This document shows, in pieces, positions 54,223 through 63,110 of a DNA stretch of 64,000 nt. Both the position numbers and the translations under genes were made by a program. The notes under the pieces are model-generated. The model saw only the letters and a list, made by a program, of their open reading frames with translations, was not told the origin of the DNA and searched no databases. Position 1 is the first letter of the stretch. Each line of letters starts with the position of its first letter. The stretch comes from Clostridioides sp. ES-S-0054-01 (GTDB lineage: Bacteria > Bacillota > Clostridia > Peptostreptococcales > Peptostreptococcaceae), in the NCBI GenBank assembly GCA_021561035.1, contig CP067346.1, forward strand, positions 2,511,001 through 2,575,000, given 5' to 3'.

Positions 54223-55806
54223 TTATAATTTACTCATATATATTGAGAAATCATATGGTTTTAATATATTGTTTTCTGATGTGTTTAAAAGTTCTATTTT
54301 ATCTATTTTGAGAGTATAGTCCTCCTTGCTAAAGTTAATTACAACGTCTACAACTATATCATTATATTTTCTTTTAAAGCTTAATACACCGTTTTCTAAC
54401 TTCAAATCCTCATAATCCCCATATAATAGTGCTGTTGTATTACATCTTATTTTTATTAATTCTTTGTATAAGTTTAATAAACTCTTATTGTCCTTTATAG
54501 CTTTTTCAACTGTTGTTTTATCTTTCTTGTCCTCTATATTAATCCAAGATTTGGTTTTACTAAAACCATAATTGCTATCACTATTCCACTGCATAGGGCT
54601 TCTGGACTTATCTCTAGAGCTTTTATTTGCTGATTTTAACGCTTCATACTCTGACTTACCTTTTGCTATTTCTAATTTATATTTAGTTATTCCTTGTATA
54701 TCATTCATTTTATTAATATCATAACAAACCAAGTCTTCCATACCTATTTCTTCACCAAAATAAATAAATGGAACACCTTTAGTTGTCAAAAGTAAAGCTG
54801 CTATAGCTTTTTCAATACCATTACAATTCCCCTTCGGATTAAATCTTGTTATACTTCTTCCCATATCATGACTATTAAAAAATATTGTAGGTATCTGATT
54901 TTCATCATATTCTTCATTCATACATCGTATTTCTTTATATACTTTCTCTATTGAAAATTCATCTATACTACCTAGGTTAAAGTTAAACACAACATCTAAT
55001 AAATTTTCACTACAATATGGTTTTAATTCATTAAAATATTCTGTACCTACTTCTCCCACAAGAAAAGCATCTTCCTTAATGTTTCTAACATCTTTTACTA
55101 ATCTCTTTATTATGTCTAATACACCATCTTGATCCTTATCATATTTATGTATTTGTTCACCATTTTCATCAAACGGATTATCAACCTTTAAATCATCTTG
55201 TATTGTTAAGAAATTTATAACATCAAACCTAAATCCATCAACTCCAAAGTTTAGCCAGTACTTCAATACATCTTTCATAGCTTCATAAACCTTTGGATTT
55301 GACCAATTCAAGTCTACTTGCTCTTTTGCAAATGCATGATAATAATACTCTTTTGTATTTTCATCATATTCCCATGCTTCTCCACCAAAAAAAGATTCCC
55401 AATTATTTGGAATACACTTTCTCCAAATATAAAAATCTCTCTTCTTACTATCTATCGATGATTTTGACTCTTTAAACCAAGGGTGTTCATTAGATGTGTG
55501 ATTAAGAACTATGTCTATTATGACTTTTATATCTAAGTTATGAGCCCTGTTTAAAAATTCCTTAAAATCTTCTAAGGTTCCATAATCTTTATCTACATTA
55601 TAATAATCCAATATATCATATCCATTATCGACTTTAGGAGATGGATAAAATGGTGTCAGCCAAATCCCCTTTATTCCTAAATCTTTTAAATAATCTAGTT
55701 TTGATGTTATTCCTTTGAAATCTCCTATACCATCACCATTTCCATCCTTAAAACTAGGCATATATATCTCATAAAATACAGATTCTCTCCACCATTTATT
55801 TTGCAT
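54223..55806 (-). CDS. GH13 alpha-glucosidase (oligo-1,6-glucosidase type)
   Basis: 527 aa cytoplasmic enzyme. N-terminal V-F-Y-E-I-Y-M-P-S-F, the calcium loop D-G-N-G-D-G-I-G-D, region I V-L-N-H-T-S, nucleophile Asp in G-F-R-F-D-V-I-N-F, acid Glu in V-G-E-V-G-T-E, and the third Asp in F-F-N-S-H-D-M, where most relatives have N-H-D (the extra Ser is unusual). The upstream TTG in frame overlaps GAAGGAG, so ATG 55806 is used. It would release glucose from an imported alpha-glucoside, feeding the glucokinase. Confidence 0.92.
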   Translation of the reverse strand: MQNKWWRESVFYEIYMPSFKDGNGDGIGDFKGITSKLDYLKDLGIKGIWLTPFYPSPKVDNGYDILDYYNVDKDYGTLEDFKEFLNRAHNLDIKVIIDIVLNHTSNEHPWFKESKSSIDSKKRDFYIWRKCIPNNWESFFGGEAWEYDENTKEYYYHAFAKEQVDLNWSNPKVYEAMKDVLKYWLNFGVDGFRFDVINFLTIQDDLKVDNPFDENGEQIHKYDKDQDGVLDIIKRLVKDVRNIKEDAFLVGEVGTEYFNELKPYCSENLLDVVFNFNLGSIDEFSIEKVYKEIRCMNEEYDENQIPTIFFNSHDMGRSITRFNPKGNCNGIEKAIAALLLTTKGVPFIYFGEEIGMEDLVCYDINKMNDIQGITKYKLEIAKGKSEYEALKSANKSSRDKSRSPMQWNSDSNYGFSKTKSWINIEDKKDKTTVEKAIKDNKSLLNLYKELIKIRCNTTALLYGDYEDLKLENGVLSFKRKYNDIVVDVVINFSKEDYTLKIDKIELLNTSENNILKPYDFSIYMSKL

Positions 55807-55829
55807 ATATTCTCCTTCCAAATTTCATT

Positions 55830-56846
55830 TTAACAGCTAGCTCGTTCTATCACATCGACACCCATAACTAAATTTTCGGTCATCTCTTTTTTATTGTTTA
55901 ATCTCCAAAGTAATCGTTTAACAGCTTTTATTCCCATAAGTTCTTTATTTACTCTTACTGTAGTTAATTTTGGAACTAATAGTGAATTCATAGCTATATC
56001 ATCAAATCCGACTACTGCGATATCTTTTGGAACGTTATATCCTAAATCTGTCAATGAAGTAATTAACATAATAGCTGCATTATCATTAGAGCATACAAAT
56101 GCATCTGGTAATGCACTTACATTTTTTATAATTTCTTGAATTTTTTTATGTTCTCCATTTAATATATACTCTTCTATATCGCTTAAAATTGAATATTTAT
56201 GTATAGTTTCTTTTACATTAATTTCTGTAGGTGCAAATTTTTTAATAGCCTCTTTATATCCAAAATATCTTTCCTTAACACTCAAAGAGTATTCTAAGTC
56301 TCCAAAAAATCCTATTTTTTCATATCCTTTATCAAAAAGTAATTTCGTTATTTTAAAACTACCCATTTTATTATCAGTCAGTATGCTATCAGTATTATAA
56401 AGTAATGATGTATGGTCAACTAATACTACTGGAATATTGTATTGTTTTAGTTTGAATAAGTAATCATCATCTATAGTTCCTATTACTACTACCCCACAGA
56501 CCTTCTTTGTTTCTACACAACTAGGAATATTTTTTGAATCATCTTTTATACAGGTTATAATATCATAGTTGTTTTTACTAGCTTCATCACTTATTCCTTT
56601 CATTACCTTAGAATAAAAAGTATTATCTTCAAAGTAAATTTTTTTAATAATTACGCATATATTTTTTTGTGCATATGATTTTACAAATTTAGGAGATTTC
56701 TCTAAATATCCTAGTTCTTCCGCTACATTTAATACCATTTTTCTGGTCTCTTCGCTCACACCCACCTTGTTGTTTAAAGCTAAAGATACTGCATTTATAG
56801 ATATATCTAGTTTATTTGATATATCCTTCATTGTTACTCTTCTCAT
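55830..56846 (-). CDS. LacI-family transcriptional repressor
   Basis: 338 aa. N-terminal LacI headpiece (T-M-K-D-I-S-N-K-L-D-I-S, then A-V-S-L-A-L-N-N-K), hinge helix, and periplasmic-binding-like effector domain (V-V-I-G-T-I-D-D-D, F-V-C-S-N-D-N-A-A, V-V-G-F-D-D-I). A palindromic operator candidate lies just upstream at 56882-56901. It is encoded inside the operon it probably controls, between GH130 and GH13. Confidence 0.93.
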   Translation of the reverse strand: MRRVTMKDISNKLDISINAVSLALNNKVGVSEETRKMVLNVAEELGYLEKSPKFVKSYAQKNICVIIKKIYFEDNTFYSKVMKGISDEASKNNYDIITCIKDDSKNIPSCVETKKVCGVVVIGTIDDDYLFKLKQYNIPVVLVDHTSLLYNTDSILTDNKMGSFKITKLLFDKGYEKIGFFGDLEYSLSVKERYFGYKEAIKKFAPTEINVKETIHKYSILSDIEEYILNGEHKKIQEIIKNVSALPDAFVCSNDNAAIMLITSLTDLGYNVPKDIAVVGFDDIAMNSLLVPKLTTVRVNKELMGIKAVKRLLWRLNNKKEMTENLVMGVDVIERASC

Positions 56847-56881
56847 AAATTAACGCTCCAAATTCTATATAATTTAAGACA

Positions 56882-56901
56882 TTGGTCAACAAATTAACCA
56901 A
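56882..56901. promoter_or_regulatory. LacI-type operator candidate
   Basis: TTGGTCAACAAATTAACCAA, an imperfect palindrome with TTGGT/ACCAA ends, in the 70-bp gap between the GH130 and lacI-like genes. A related half-site, TGGTTAATCA, lies upstream of the operon near 61409-61419 (minus strand). Confidence 0.6.
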
Positions 56902-56916
56902 CAAACTTAGATTTCA

Positions 56917-58002
56917 TTAAACCTCTAACATTGCAAATATTTCTTCAATCTTTATATCCGCTCTACAAACCTTATCATCTGCTGCACCATAATATATCTT
57001 TACAATTCCATCTTCAAATATACATCCACATGTAAATACTACGTTTGCAAAGAATCCTTCCCTTTCATAATCTGCATCAGGCTCTAATATAGGCTTATTT
57101 GTCTTCGCTAATATTTTACATGGTTCATTTTTATCAAGTAGAAATGCTCCTAAACAATATCTATTATTCTTATCTGCCGCATGGTAAATTTTAACCCATC
57201 CTTTTTCTGTTAAAAATGGCACTGCTCCACCACCAACTCTTCCATTTTCCCAAGAGTCTTCATTTGTTACACCATAAAAGTATCTTTGCTTACCCCAGTG
57301 CATTAAATCTGGAGATTCTGCTATCCACATGTCAGGACCCCCTATTGCACAAGGCACAGGTCTATTGTATGCTATATATTTTCCATTTATTTTTTCAGGG
57401 AAAATAGTTACATCTTTATTTTCAGGTGCAAATATTATACCATGTCTTTCATAACTAATAAAATCTTTAGTAGATACTAATGACGTTGCTGCTCCATTTC
57501 TTGTTACTGATGTATAGTTTATGTAGTAAATTCCATCTATTTCAGTTATTCTTGGATCTTCAATTCCCCACTCTTCTTCTGACGCTATTGGTTTTATAAA
57601 TGGCTCATCATCTATTATAAAGTTTTCTCCATCTTTTGACCTTGCTACTCTAATGTGTGATAATGATGTTAAGTACGCTATTTTTTTAGCTCCTCTATTA
57701 TCTATTGTCCATAAAGAACGTGAGTCTGAATAGTCATATTGTGTATCTACATCTTTATTAAAAGATATTACTTCTATAACATCTTCTCCATCCTTATTAA
57801 CTACTATAGGAATTTTTACTTCCTTATTTGAATCAACTTTAACTGATTCTGCTATTCTACAAAGTAATATATACTCATTGTTGTATTTACAAACCCCACA
57901 ATTAAACACACCATCCACTTTAAAATCTTCCCTACTTGGTCTTACATCACTTGGTTTTATTAATGGATTATTTTTACTTCTTATTACATTTATATTATTC
58001 AT
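56917..58002 (-). CDS. GH130 mannosyl phosphorylase-type enzyme
   Basis: 361 aa, five-bladed propeller. GH130 enzymes cleave beta-mannosides with phosphate, giving mannose-1-phosphate. Family marks: N-P-L-I-K-P-S-D-V-R-P-S near the start, W-G-I-E-D-P-R-I with the catalytic Asp region, G-G-G-A-V-P-F, and I-Y-Y-G-A-A-D. No signal peptide, so it acts in the cytoplasm on imported substrate. Linkage specificity (mannosylglucose, mannan or mannosyl-GlcNAc) cannot be told. Confidence 0.9.
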   Translation of the reverse strand: MNNINVIRSKNNPLIKPSDVRPSREDFKVDGVFNCGVCKYNNEYILLCRIAESVKVDSNKEVKIPIVVNKDGEDVIEVISFNKDVDTQYDYSDSRSLWTIDNRGAKKIAYLTSLSHIRVARSKDGENFIIDDEPFIKPIASEEEWGIEDPRITEIDGIYYINYTSVTRNGAATSLVSTKDFISYERHGIIFAPENKDVTIFPEKINGKYIAYNRPVPCAIGGPDMWIAESPDLMHWGKQRYFYGVTNEDSWENGRVGGGAVPFLTEKGWVKIYHAADKNNRYCLGAFLLDKNEPCKILAKTNKPILEPDADYEREGFFANVVFTCGCIFEDGIVKIYYGAADDKVCRADIKIEEIFAMLEV

Positions 58003-58016
58003 TACTTTTCCCCCTA

Positions 58017-58844
58017 CTATTTAAGCATAAAGTTTATCCCTTCTTTAAAGTGTTTAGAGAAACACAAAAACATAATTATTATCGGTAATGTTAATATTAC
58101 TGAAGCTGCATACATTGGACCTGGTAAATTTCCCATTGGTTTAAATTGAGTAGATATTAAAACATTTAATGTTTGCATATCTACCTTTGGTGAAATTAAC
58201 ATATCCCACATAAGTTCTCCCCATCTACTCATGAATGTAGATAAGAATACTATTGTTGTAACTGATTTTGTTACAGGAAATGCAATGCTACCTAGTATTC
58301 TTAATTCTGAAGCACCGTCTATTCTAGCTGCTTCAAATACATCATTTGGCAAAGATTTAAAATAATTTATGTACATGAATATTCCCCAAATAGATACTGA
58401 CAAAGGTATTATCATTCCTATATAAGTATTTGTTAATGGTTTTGTTAGCATGTATCTTGGCACTAATAGTATTATTACTGGGAAGAACATTTGAAATAAA
58501 AGTGTGTTCATTATAAATTTTTCACCTTTAAATCTTTTCATTTTAGATATAGAATATCCAACAAGTAATCCTACTACTACTGACATTATTGCCGTAGGCA
58601 AAGAGACTATAAATGAATTAACTAATGCTTTTATCCACATACTTACAGTTGCTCCACCAGCTCCACCTAGCAAGTATTTATAACTACTTAAATCAAAACT
58701 AGTTGGTATTATAACTTTATCAACTTGATTCCATGAAGCAAATGATTGAATTATCATATAGTAATATGGGAATAAAGACATCGCTAATATTATCAAAGTT
58801 GCTATTATAACTAAAATCTTATTTACTTTCTTTTTATTACTCAT
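58017..58844 (-). CDS. Sugar ABC transporter permease, MalG type
   Basis: 275 aa, six membrane segments. The EAA loop that contacts the ATPase reads E-A-A-R-I-D-G-A-S-E-L-R-I-L-G-S-I. CUT1 family. It starts 21 bp after the partner permease and is followed 14 bp later by GH130. Confidence 0.94.
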   Translation of the reverse strand: MSNKKKVNKILVIIATLIILAMSLFPYYYMIIQSFASWNQVDKVIIPTSFDLSSYKYLLGGAGGATVSMWIKALVNSFIVSLPTAIMSVVVGLLVGYSISKMKRFKGEKFIMNTLLFQMFFPVIILLVPRYMLTKPLTNTYIGMIIPLSVSIWGIFMYINYFKSLPNDVFEAARIDGASELRILGSIAFPVTKSVTTIVFLSTFMSRWGELMWDMLISPKVDMQTLNVLISTQFKPMGNLPGPMYAASVILTLPIIIMFLCFSKHFKEGINFMLK

Positions 58845-58865
58845 ATTTTTAACCTCCCCTTATTT

Positions 58866-59762
58866 TTATGCTCCATACTTAGCATTAATTTTATCCATAA
58901 CTACATTTAATATCTTAATAGTTATAAATATATGAACCGCATTGGCTATTGCTATAGCAGCACCATATCCTGATTGGAAATTAGTGAATGATGTATTGTA
59001 TATTTCTAGTTGCCAAGTTGTAGTTGCTAAGTTAGGACCACCTCCAGTTAATAAATATGGCTCAGTAAATATCCCAAACGCTAAACCTGATGCTAAAACT
59101 AAAACTGTTGTTAAAGTAGGTAGTATCATTGGTAATATTACACATGTAAACTTTTTAAATCCATAAACTCCATCTATTTTACATGCATCATGTACATCGT
59201 CTGGTATAGATTCTAATGCTGACAATATAAATAGTGCATAATAACCCGACATTTTCCAAACAATTATTCCTATAATTATGGCAAAAGCCCATCCAGAATC
59301 TCTAAACCAATCGATATTAATTCCATTATCCCTCAAAAATATACTTAAAGCGGAATTGTAACTAAAGAAATATCTTACCACTACTGATACTGCTACCCCT
59401 GAAGTTAAATACGGTATAAAAAATAATACTGCTGTAAAACCCTTTATCTTATCTGGTAAGTTATAAACTAATAATGCAATAATCATTGCAACAATAAATG
59501 ATAATACAACAATTGGTACTAAATATTTAAATGAATTAAAAAAAACTGCCTTTATTTTTGAATCACTAAACAATCTAATAAAATTATCTATTCCTACAAA
59601 GTTTTTATTGATAGACATTAAATTCCAATCTGTAGCTGATAACCAAATAGCCCATCCTAGTGGGATTAAGAAATATATTAAAGAGTAAACCAAGTAAGGT
59701 ATATTGAAAAGCCACCCCAGAACTCCACCTTTATTACTTAAACCTTGTATTTTTTCTTTCAT
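58866..59762 (-). CDS. Sugar ABC transporter permease, MalF type
   Basis: 298 aa, six membrane segments. EAA loop D-A-C-K-I-D-G-V-Y-G-F-K-K-F. Lacks the extra N-terminal helices of E. coli MalF, as usual in Gram-positives. ATG after AAGGAGGGATG. Preceded by a hairpin that separates it from the binding-protein gene. Confidence 0.94.
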   Translation of the reverse strand: MKEKIQGLSNKGGVLGWLFNIPYLVYSLIYFLIPLGWAIWLSATDWNLMSINKNFVGIDNFIRLFSDSKIKAVFFNSFKYLVPIVVLSFIVAMIIALLVYNLPDKIKGFTAVLFFIPYLTSGVAVSVVVRYFFSYNSALSIFLRDNGINIDWFRDSGWAFAIIIGIIVWKMSGYYALFILSALESIPDDVHDACKIDGVYGFKKFTCVILPMILPTLTTVLVLASGLAFGIFTEPYLLTGGGPNLATTTWQLEIYNTSFTNFQSGYGAAIAIANAVHIFITIKILNVVMDKINAKYGA

Positions 59763-59783
59763 CCATCATCCCTCCTTTATGAT

Positions 59784-59815
59784 AAAGCGAAAATAAAGTA
59801 TTTTATTTTCGCTTT
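59784..59815 (-). promoter_or_regulatory. Hairpin between binding-protein and permease genes
   Basis: Perfect 14-bp stem AAAGCGAAAATAAA / TTTATTTTCGCTTT with 4-nt loop and no long T tract. Such stems typically keep binding-protein mRNA above permease mRNA. Confidence 0.75.
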
Positions 59816-59827
59816 ACCTTTTTGACT

Positions 59828-61204
59828 TTACTCTAATCCACCAGCTTGCTTCATAGCATCAAATGCTTTATCAACATATTTAGTTGCATCAGTAGGTTTT
59901 AAACTAGTTGACCCTAATGTGATTTCAATATATTCTGCTAAAGGTCCACCTAAAGCTTCTTGAATTTCAGCCATTTTTCCATGTGGCATACATGGAACTG
60001 CATTTGGTACTTCTTGTGCTAATACTTTTAATTCAACATTTTCATCTAAGTAAGTTTTGAATGTATCATTTTCTACTAAATCTCCTCTAACAGGTAACAT
60101 CGTTGTTGCTTGAACCCACTCTAAATCAGTTTTTGAAGAATTTTCTTCACTGTATAACCACTTAACAAATTCCACTGCACCTTGATGTATTTCATCTGTA
60201 ATATTTGCATCTTTGTATAAGACTAAGCCTTTTGAATCAGCGAAATTGTATGCTGTGTCACCTTCATTTTTCACTATCATTGGACCAAATACATAATCCT
60301 CACCATATATCTTACCGCCTTCTCTAAGAGCATTTATTTCCCATGGTGCTGCTATAGAACACAATGCTTGAGGTTTTTCTTCTGCCCATAAATTAGGTAT
60401 TTCTTGAGTTAATAAAGTATCTCCCATTGTTCCAAAGAATTCGAATACTTCTTTTGTTACTTCTTTATCTAGAACTAATTTATTACCTTCAACCCATGGT
60501 TTTCCTCCACTAAATGATAAGTAAATGTTTTGGAAATCATTCCATCTATCCCACCAGAAATCTGGTCTTATAAGTTGATTTCTATACATAACACTACTTA
60601 CACCAACTTCTTTCATCTTGTCTTTATTTGCTCTAAATGTTGTTATTAATTCCTCAAATTCTGCTTTTGTTGCTGGAGGATTGTCATATCCTAATGCTTT
60701 TAATCCTTTTGAATTCCATTGTAATACCATTGGGTTAACATATTGAGGAATAACATATTGTTTTCCTTCTATTTGCCAACCTTCTATAACATCTTCGATA
60801 TCCTTATTTTTTACTACATCTTTAAACCATTCTTCTTCATCTAAATTGTATATCGCATCAGAATCTGCTAATGTTGCTGCAAAACCTCTATTTACATTTT
60901 CTGATATTGCTGGAACAGTATCTGTTGCTAGAGCATTTTGTATTCCCGCTTCTGAGGATGGTGTCTCAGGCATTTGTTGTACTTCTACCTTTACAACCTT
61001 ATCATTAATTCTTAATTCTTTACTATTAAATTCTTTTGCCTTACCTTCCCAAAAATCATATTGAACCTTTTGTGGAGATGACCAAAAACTTACTGTAATC
61101 TCATCTGATGAACTTGCATCATTTTTAGTGCAACCACTCAATGTTCCAATCATAATACTTGATAACGCTAATAAAGCAATTCCCTTTTTTACTTTTTTCA
61201 TCAT
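59828..61204 (-). CDS. Sugar ABC transporter substrate-binding lipoprotein
   Basis: 458 aa, SBP family 1. Signal peptide with lipobox L-S-G-C (Cys26), so lipid-anchored outside the membrane. The mature part starts S-F-W-S-S-P-Q-K and is typical of oligosaccharide binders (many Trp residues). First gene of the operon. The transporter operon has no ATPase gene; the MsmK-like protein at 1550-2659 is a plausible partner. Confidence 0.93.
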   Translation of the reverse strand: MMKKVKKGIALLALSSIMIGTLSGCTKNDASSSDEITVSFWSSPQKVQYDFWEGKAKEFNSKELRINDKVVKVEVQQMPETPSSEAGIQNALATDTVPAISENVNRGFAATLADSDAIYNLDEEEWFKDVVKNKDIEDVIEGWQIEGKQYVIPQYVNPMVLQWNSKGLKALGYDNPPATKAEFEELITTFRANKDKMKEVGVSSVMYRNQLIRPDFWWDRWNDFQNIYLSFSGGKPWVEGNKLVLDKEVTKEVFEFFGTMGDTLLTQEIPNLWAEEKPQALCSIAAPWEINALREGGKIYGEDYVFGPMIVKNEGDTAYNFADSKGLVLYKDANITDEIHQGAVEFVKWLYSEENSSKTDLEWVQATTMLPVRGDLVENDTFKTYLDENVELKVLAQEVPNAVPCMPHGKMAEIQEALGGPLAEYIEITLGSTSLKPTDATKYVDKAFDAMKQAGGLE

Positions 61205-61254
61205 ATAATCCTCCCTATTATAAATACCTACCTAGTGATATCTCACTTTAAAAT

Positions 61255-61384
61255 CACTTTAATTTAAACTTTAAACCAGCACTTCTTGCAAACCTTTTCA
61301 TATTTATTTTAAATCTAATTCACTTTAATTTCCATTTATTTTTACTTTAATTTTTATTTATTTTACACTTTAATTTAAACTTTA
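61255..61384. repeat. Iterated ACTTTAATTT repeats upstream of the transporter operon
   Basis: Two exact copies of CACTTTAATTTAAACTTTA (61255-61273 and 61366-61384) and two partial copies (61321-61331 and 61343-61354), in the 5' region of the binding-protein gene. Could be operator clusters or simple-sequence drift. With element B they account for the 334-base gap 61205-61538. Confidence 0.6.
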
Positions 61385-61420
61385 TAAAATATTTTAAATT
61401 TTATATAACTGATTAACCAT

Positions 61421-61526
61421 AAAAGGGGCTGTCACACTAGAAAATAGTGATACGTCCTTTTTTGTACAAAAAAATAAGAAGCTATCGCATGAGCAAATTA
61501 AATTTGTTATGAGATAACTCCTTTAG
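61421..61526. repeat. Repeat element B with GGGGCTGTC end; includes argH terminator
   Basis: About 106 bp. Left end AAAAGGGGCTGTCACA; right end, read on the minus strand, CTAAAGGAGTTATCTCATAA, an imperfect inverted copy. It contains a CACTA/TAGTG stem, a TTTTTTGTACAAAAAA palindrome (61456-61471), and a large hairpin (61480-61522) followed on the minus strand by a T tract, which should terminate argH. Related to element A. Confidence 0.6.
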
Positions 61527-61538
61527 AAATCCAATATA

Positions 61539-62855
61539 TTATTTTAAATTCTTTTTTATTCCTTTATTTAAGATACTCTCATAATCAATAAAATCATAAA
61601 TATCTTCCTTAAAGGCATATGAGAACTTATGTAATTCTTCTAATGTTAAATCTTCTATTGCCTTTTTATTGTCTTCACAATATATAACAATACTTCCCAC
61701 TATACCGTGTGCATCTCTAAAGGCAACATTATTTTTAACTAAATAATCAGCAACTTCTGTTGCATTTAAAAAACCATTTTTTACTGCTTGTTTCATTTTA
61801 TCCTCATTTACCTTTAATGTAGCTATCATTCTATCCATTATTTGTATGCACATTTCAAGAGTATGTACACTATCAAAGAAACCTTCTTTATCTTCTTGCA
61901 TGTCCTTATTATATGCTAATGGTATTCCTTTCATTACTGTAAAAAGACCAAATAAGTTTCCATATACTCTGCCAGTCTTACCTCTTATAAGTTCTGCACC
62001 ATCAGGATTTTTCTTCTGAGGCATTATACTACTTCCAGTTGTATATAAATCATCTATCTCAACAAATCCAAATTCTTGAGAACTCCAAAGTATCAACTCT
62101 TCACTTAATCTACTTAAGTGCATCATTATAATTGAAAAGTCACTCATTAACTCTAATAAATAATCTCTATCACTTACTCCATCCATAAAGTTATCTACTA
62201 CTTTTTTAAATCCTAATTGTTCACAAGTTATATTTCTATCTATATCATGCGTAGTTCCTGCTAAAGCCCCACAACCTAAAGGTGATTCATCCAATATTTC
62301 TATAGCATTTTTTATTCTTTTCTCATCTCTATCAAACATACTGTAATATGCCATTAAGTGATGCTTAAATGTCACTACTTGTGCTCTTTGAAGATGAGTA
62401 TAACCTGGCATCATCACTGGGTTTTTGTCAGCAACATCTTTTATAGTAGCTTTAAACTCAGATATTAAATCCACCAAATCATTTGCCTTTTCTTTGGCAT
62501 ACAGTCTCATATCAACTGCAACTTGGTCATTTCTACTACGTGCTGTATGAAGCTTCTTGCCAACATCTCCAATTCTTTGAATTAAATTTATCTCAGTAAA
62601 ACTATGTATATCTTCATACTCTCCATCCAATGCCAACTTTCCATTTTTTACATCTTCAAGTATCCCTTTTAATCCTTCAGTTATAGCCTTTCCTTCTTCC
62701 TCTGTTAAAAGACCACATTTTACCTGCATATGAACATGTGCTATACTTCCTTCAATATCTTTTTTGTACAGTACACAGTCATAACCAAAAGATTTATTAA
62801 ACTCTTCCATAAGTTGATTTTCCGCTTTTCTAAAGCGTCCGCCCCATAATTTCAT
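61539..62855 (-). CDS. argH: Argininosuccinate lyase
   Basis: 438 aa. Last step of arginine synthesis: argininosuccinate to arginine and fumarate. Fumarase-superfamily signature G-S-S-I-M-P-Q-K-K-N-P-D, plus T-A-R-S-R-N-D-Q-V and the catalytic-His region G-Y-T-H-L-Q-R-A-Q. The GTG three codons upstream (62864) is inside GAGGTGA; ATG 62855 is chosen. No argG or other arginine gene is adjacent. It is preceded by a structured leader (62919-63043) resembling a T-box. Confidence 0.97.
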   Translation of the reverse strand: MKLWGGRFRKAENQLMEEFNKSFGYDCVLYKKDIEGSIAHVHMQVKCGLLTEEEGKAITEGLKGILEDVKNGKLALDGEYEDIHSFTEINLIQRIGDVGKKLHTARSRNDQVAVDMRLYAKEKANDLVDLISEFKATIKDVADKNPVMMPGYTHLQRAQVVTFKHHLMAYYSMFDRDEKRIKNAIEILDESPLGCGALAGTTHDIDRNITCEQLGFKKVVDNFMDGVSDRDYLLELMSDFSIIMMHLSRLSEELILWSSQEFGFVEIDDLYTTGSSIMPQKKNPDGAELIRGKTGRVYGNLFGLFTVMKGIPLAYNKDMQEDKEGFFDSVHTLEMCIQIMDRMIATLKVNEDKMKQAVKNGFLNATEVADYLVKNNVAFRDAHGIVGSIVIYCEDNKKAIEDLTLEELHKFSYAFKEDIYDFIDYESILNKGIKKNLK

Positions 62856-62918
62856 GCCTTTCACCTCATATTTTAAATTTTTGTATTTTAATTATAATAT
62901 TTATACTTTAACTAAAAA

Positions 62919-63043
62919 ATCTCCTGGTCAAAAAGACCAAGAGACGAAATATTCCGTGTTATCATTAGGCTCACACCATTCCTAACTCGCTGAGATTTTC
63001 TTTATATCTACTCTCTTCTTCACTGAATCTAAGTTTTTATGTT
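62919..63043 (-). promoter_or_regulatory. Truncated T-box-like leader of argH with terminator
   Basis: On the minus strand the leader has GUGAAGAAGAGAGUAGAU and AGCGAG, then the apical hairpin UUAGG-AAUGGUGUGAG-CCUAA, all typical of the 5' half of T-box Stem I. It then jumps straight to UGAUAACACGGAAUAUUUCG, which resembles the T-box block UGGNACCGCGGAAU in degenerate form, and to a terminator CUCUUGGUC-UUUUU-GACCAGGAG with U6. The 3' half of Stem I with the specifier codon is missing. The AAAAUCUC of Stem I could pair with GAGAUUUU of the terminator. Confidence 0.6.
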
Positions 63044-63054
63044 TTATCTATTTG

Positions 63055-63083
63055 TATTATAATTACTATAGACAAAATAGTCA
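63055..63083 (-). promoter_or_regulatory. argH promoter
   Basis: -35 TTGACT (63078-63083), 17-nt spacer, -10 TATAAT (63055-63060). The leader RNA would be about 190 nt. Confidence 0.7.
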
Positions 63084-63110
63084 ATCTATTTTTTCCTGTA
63101 TATACCGTTC

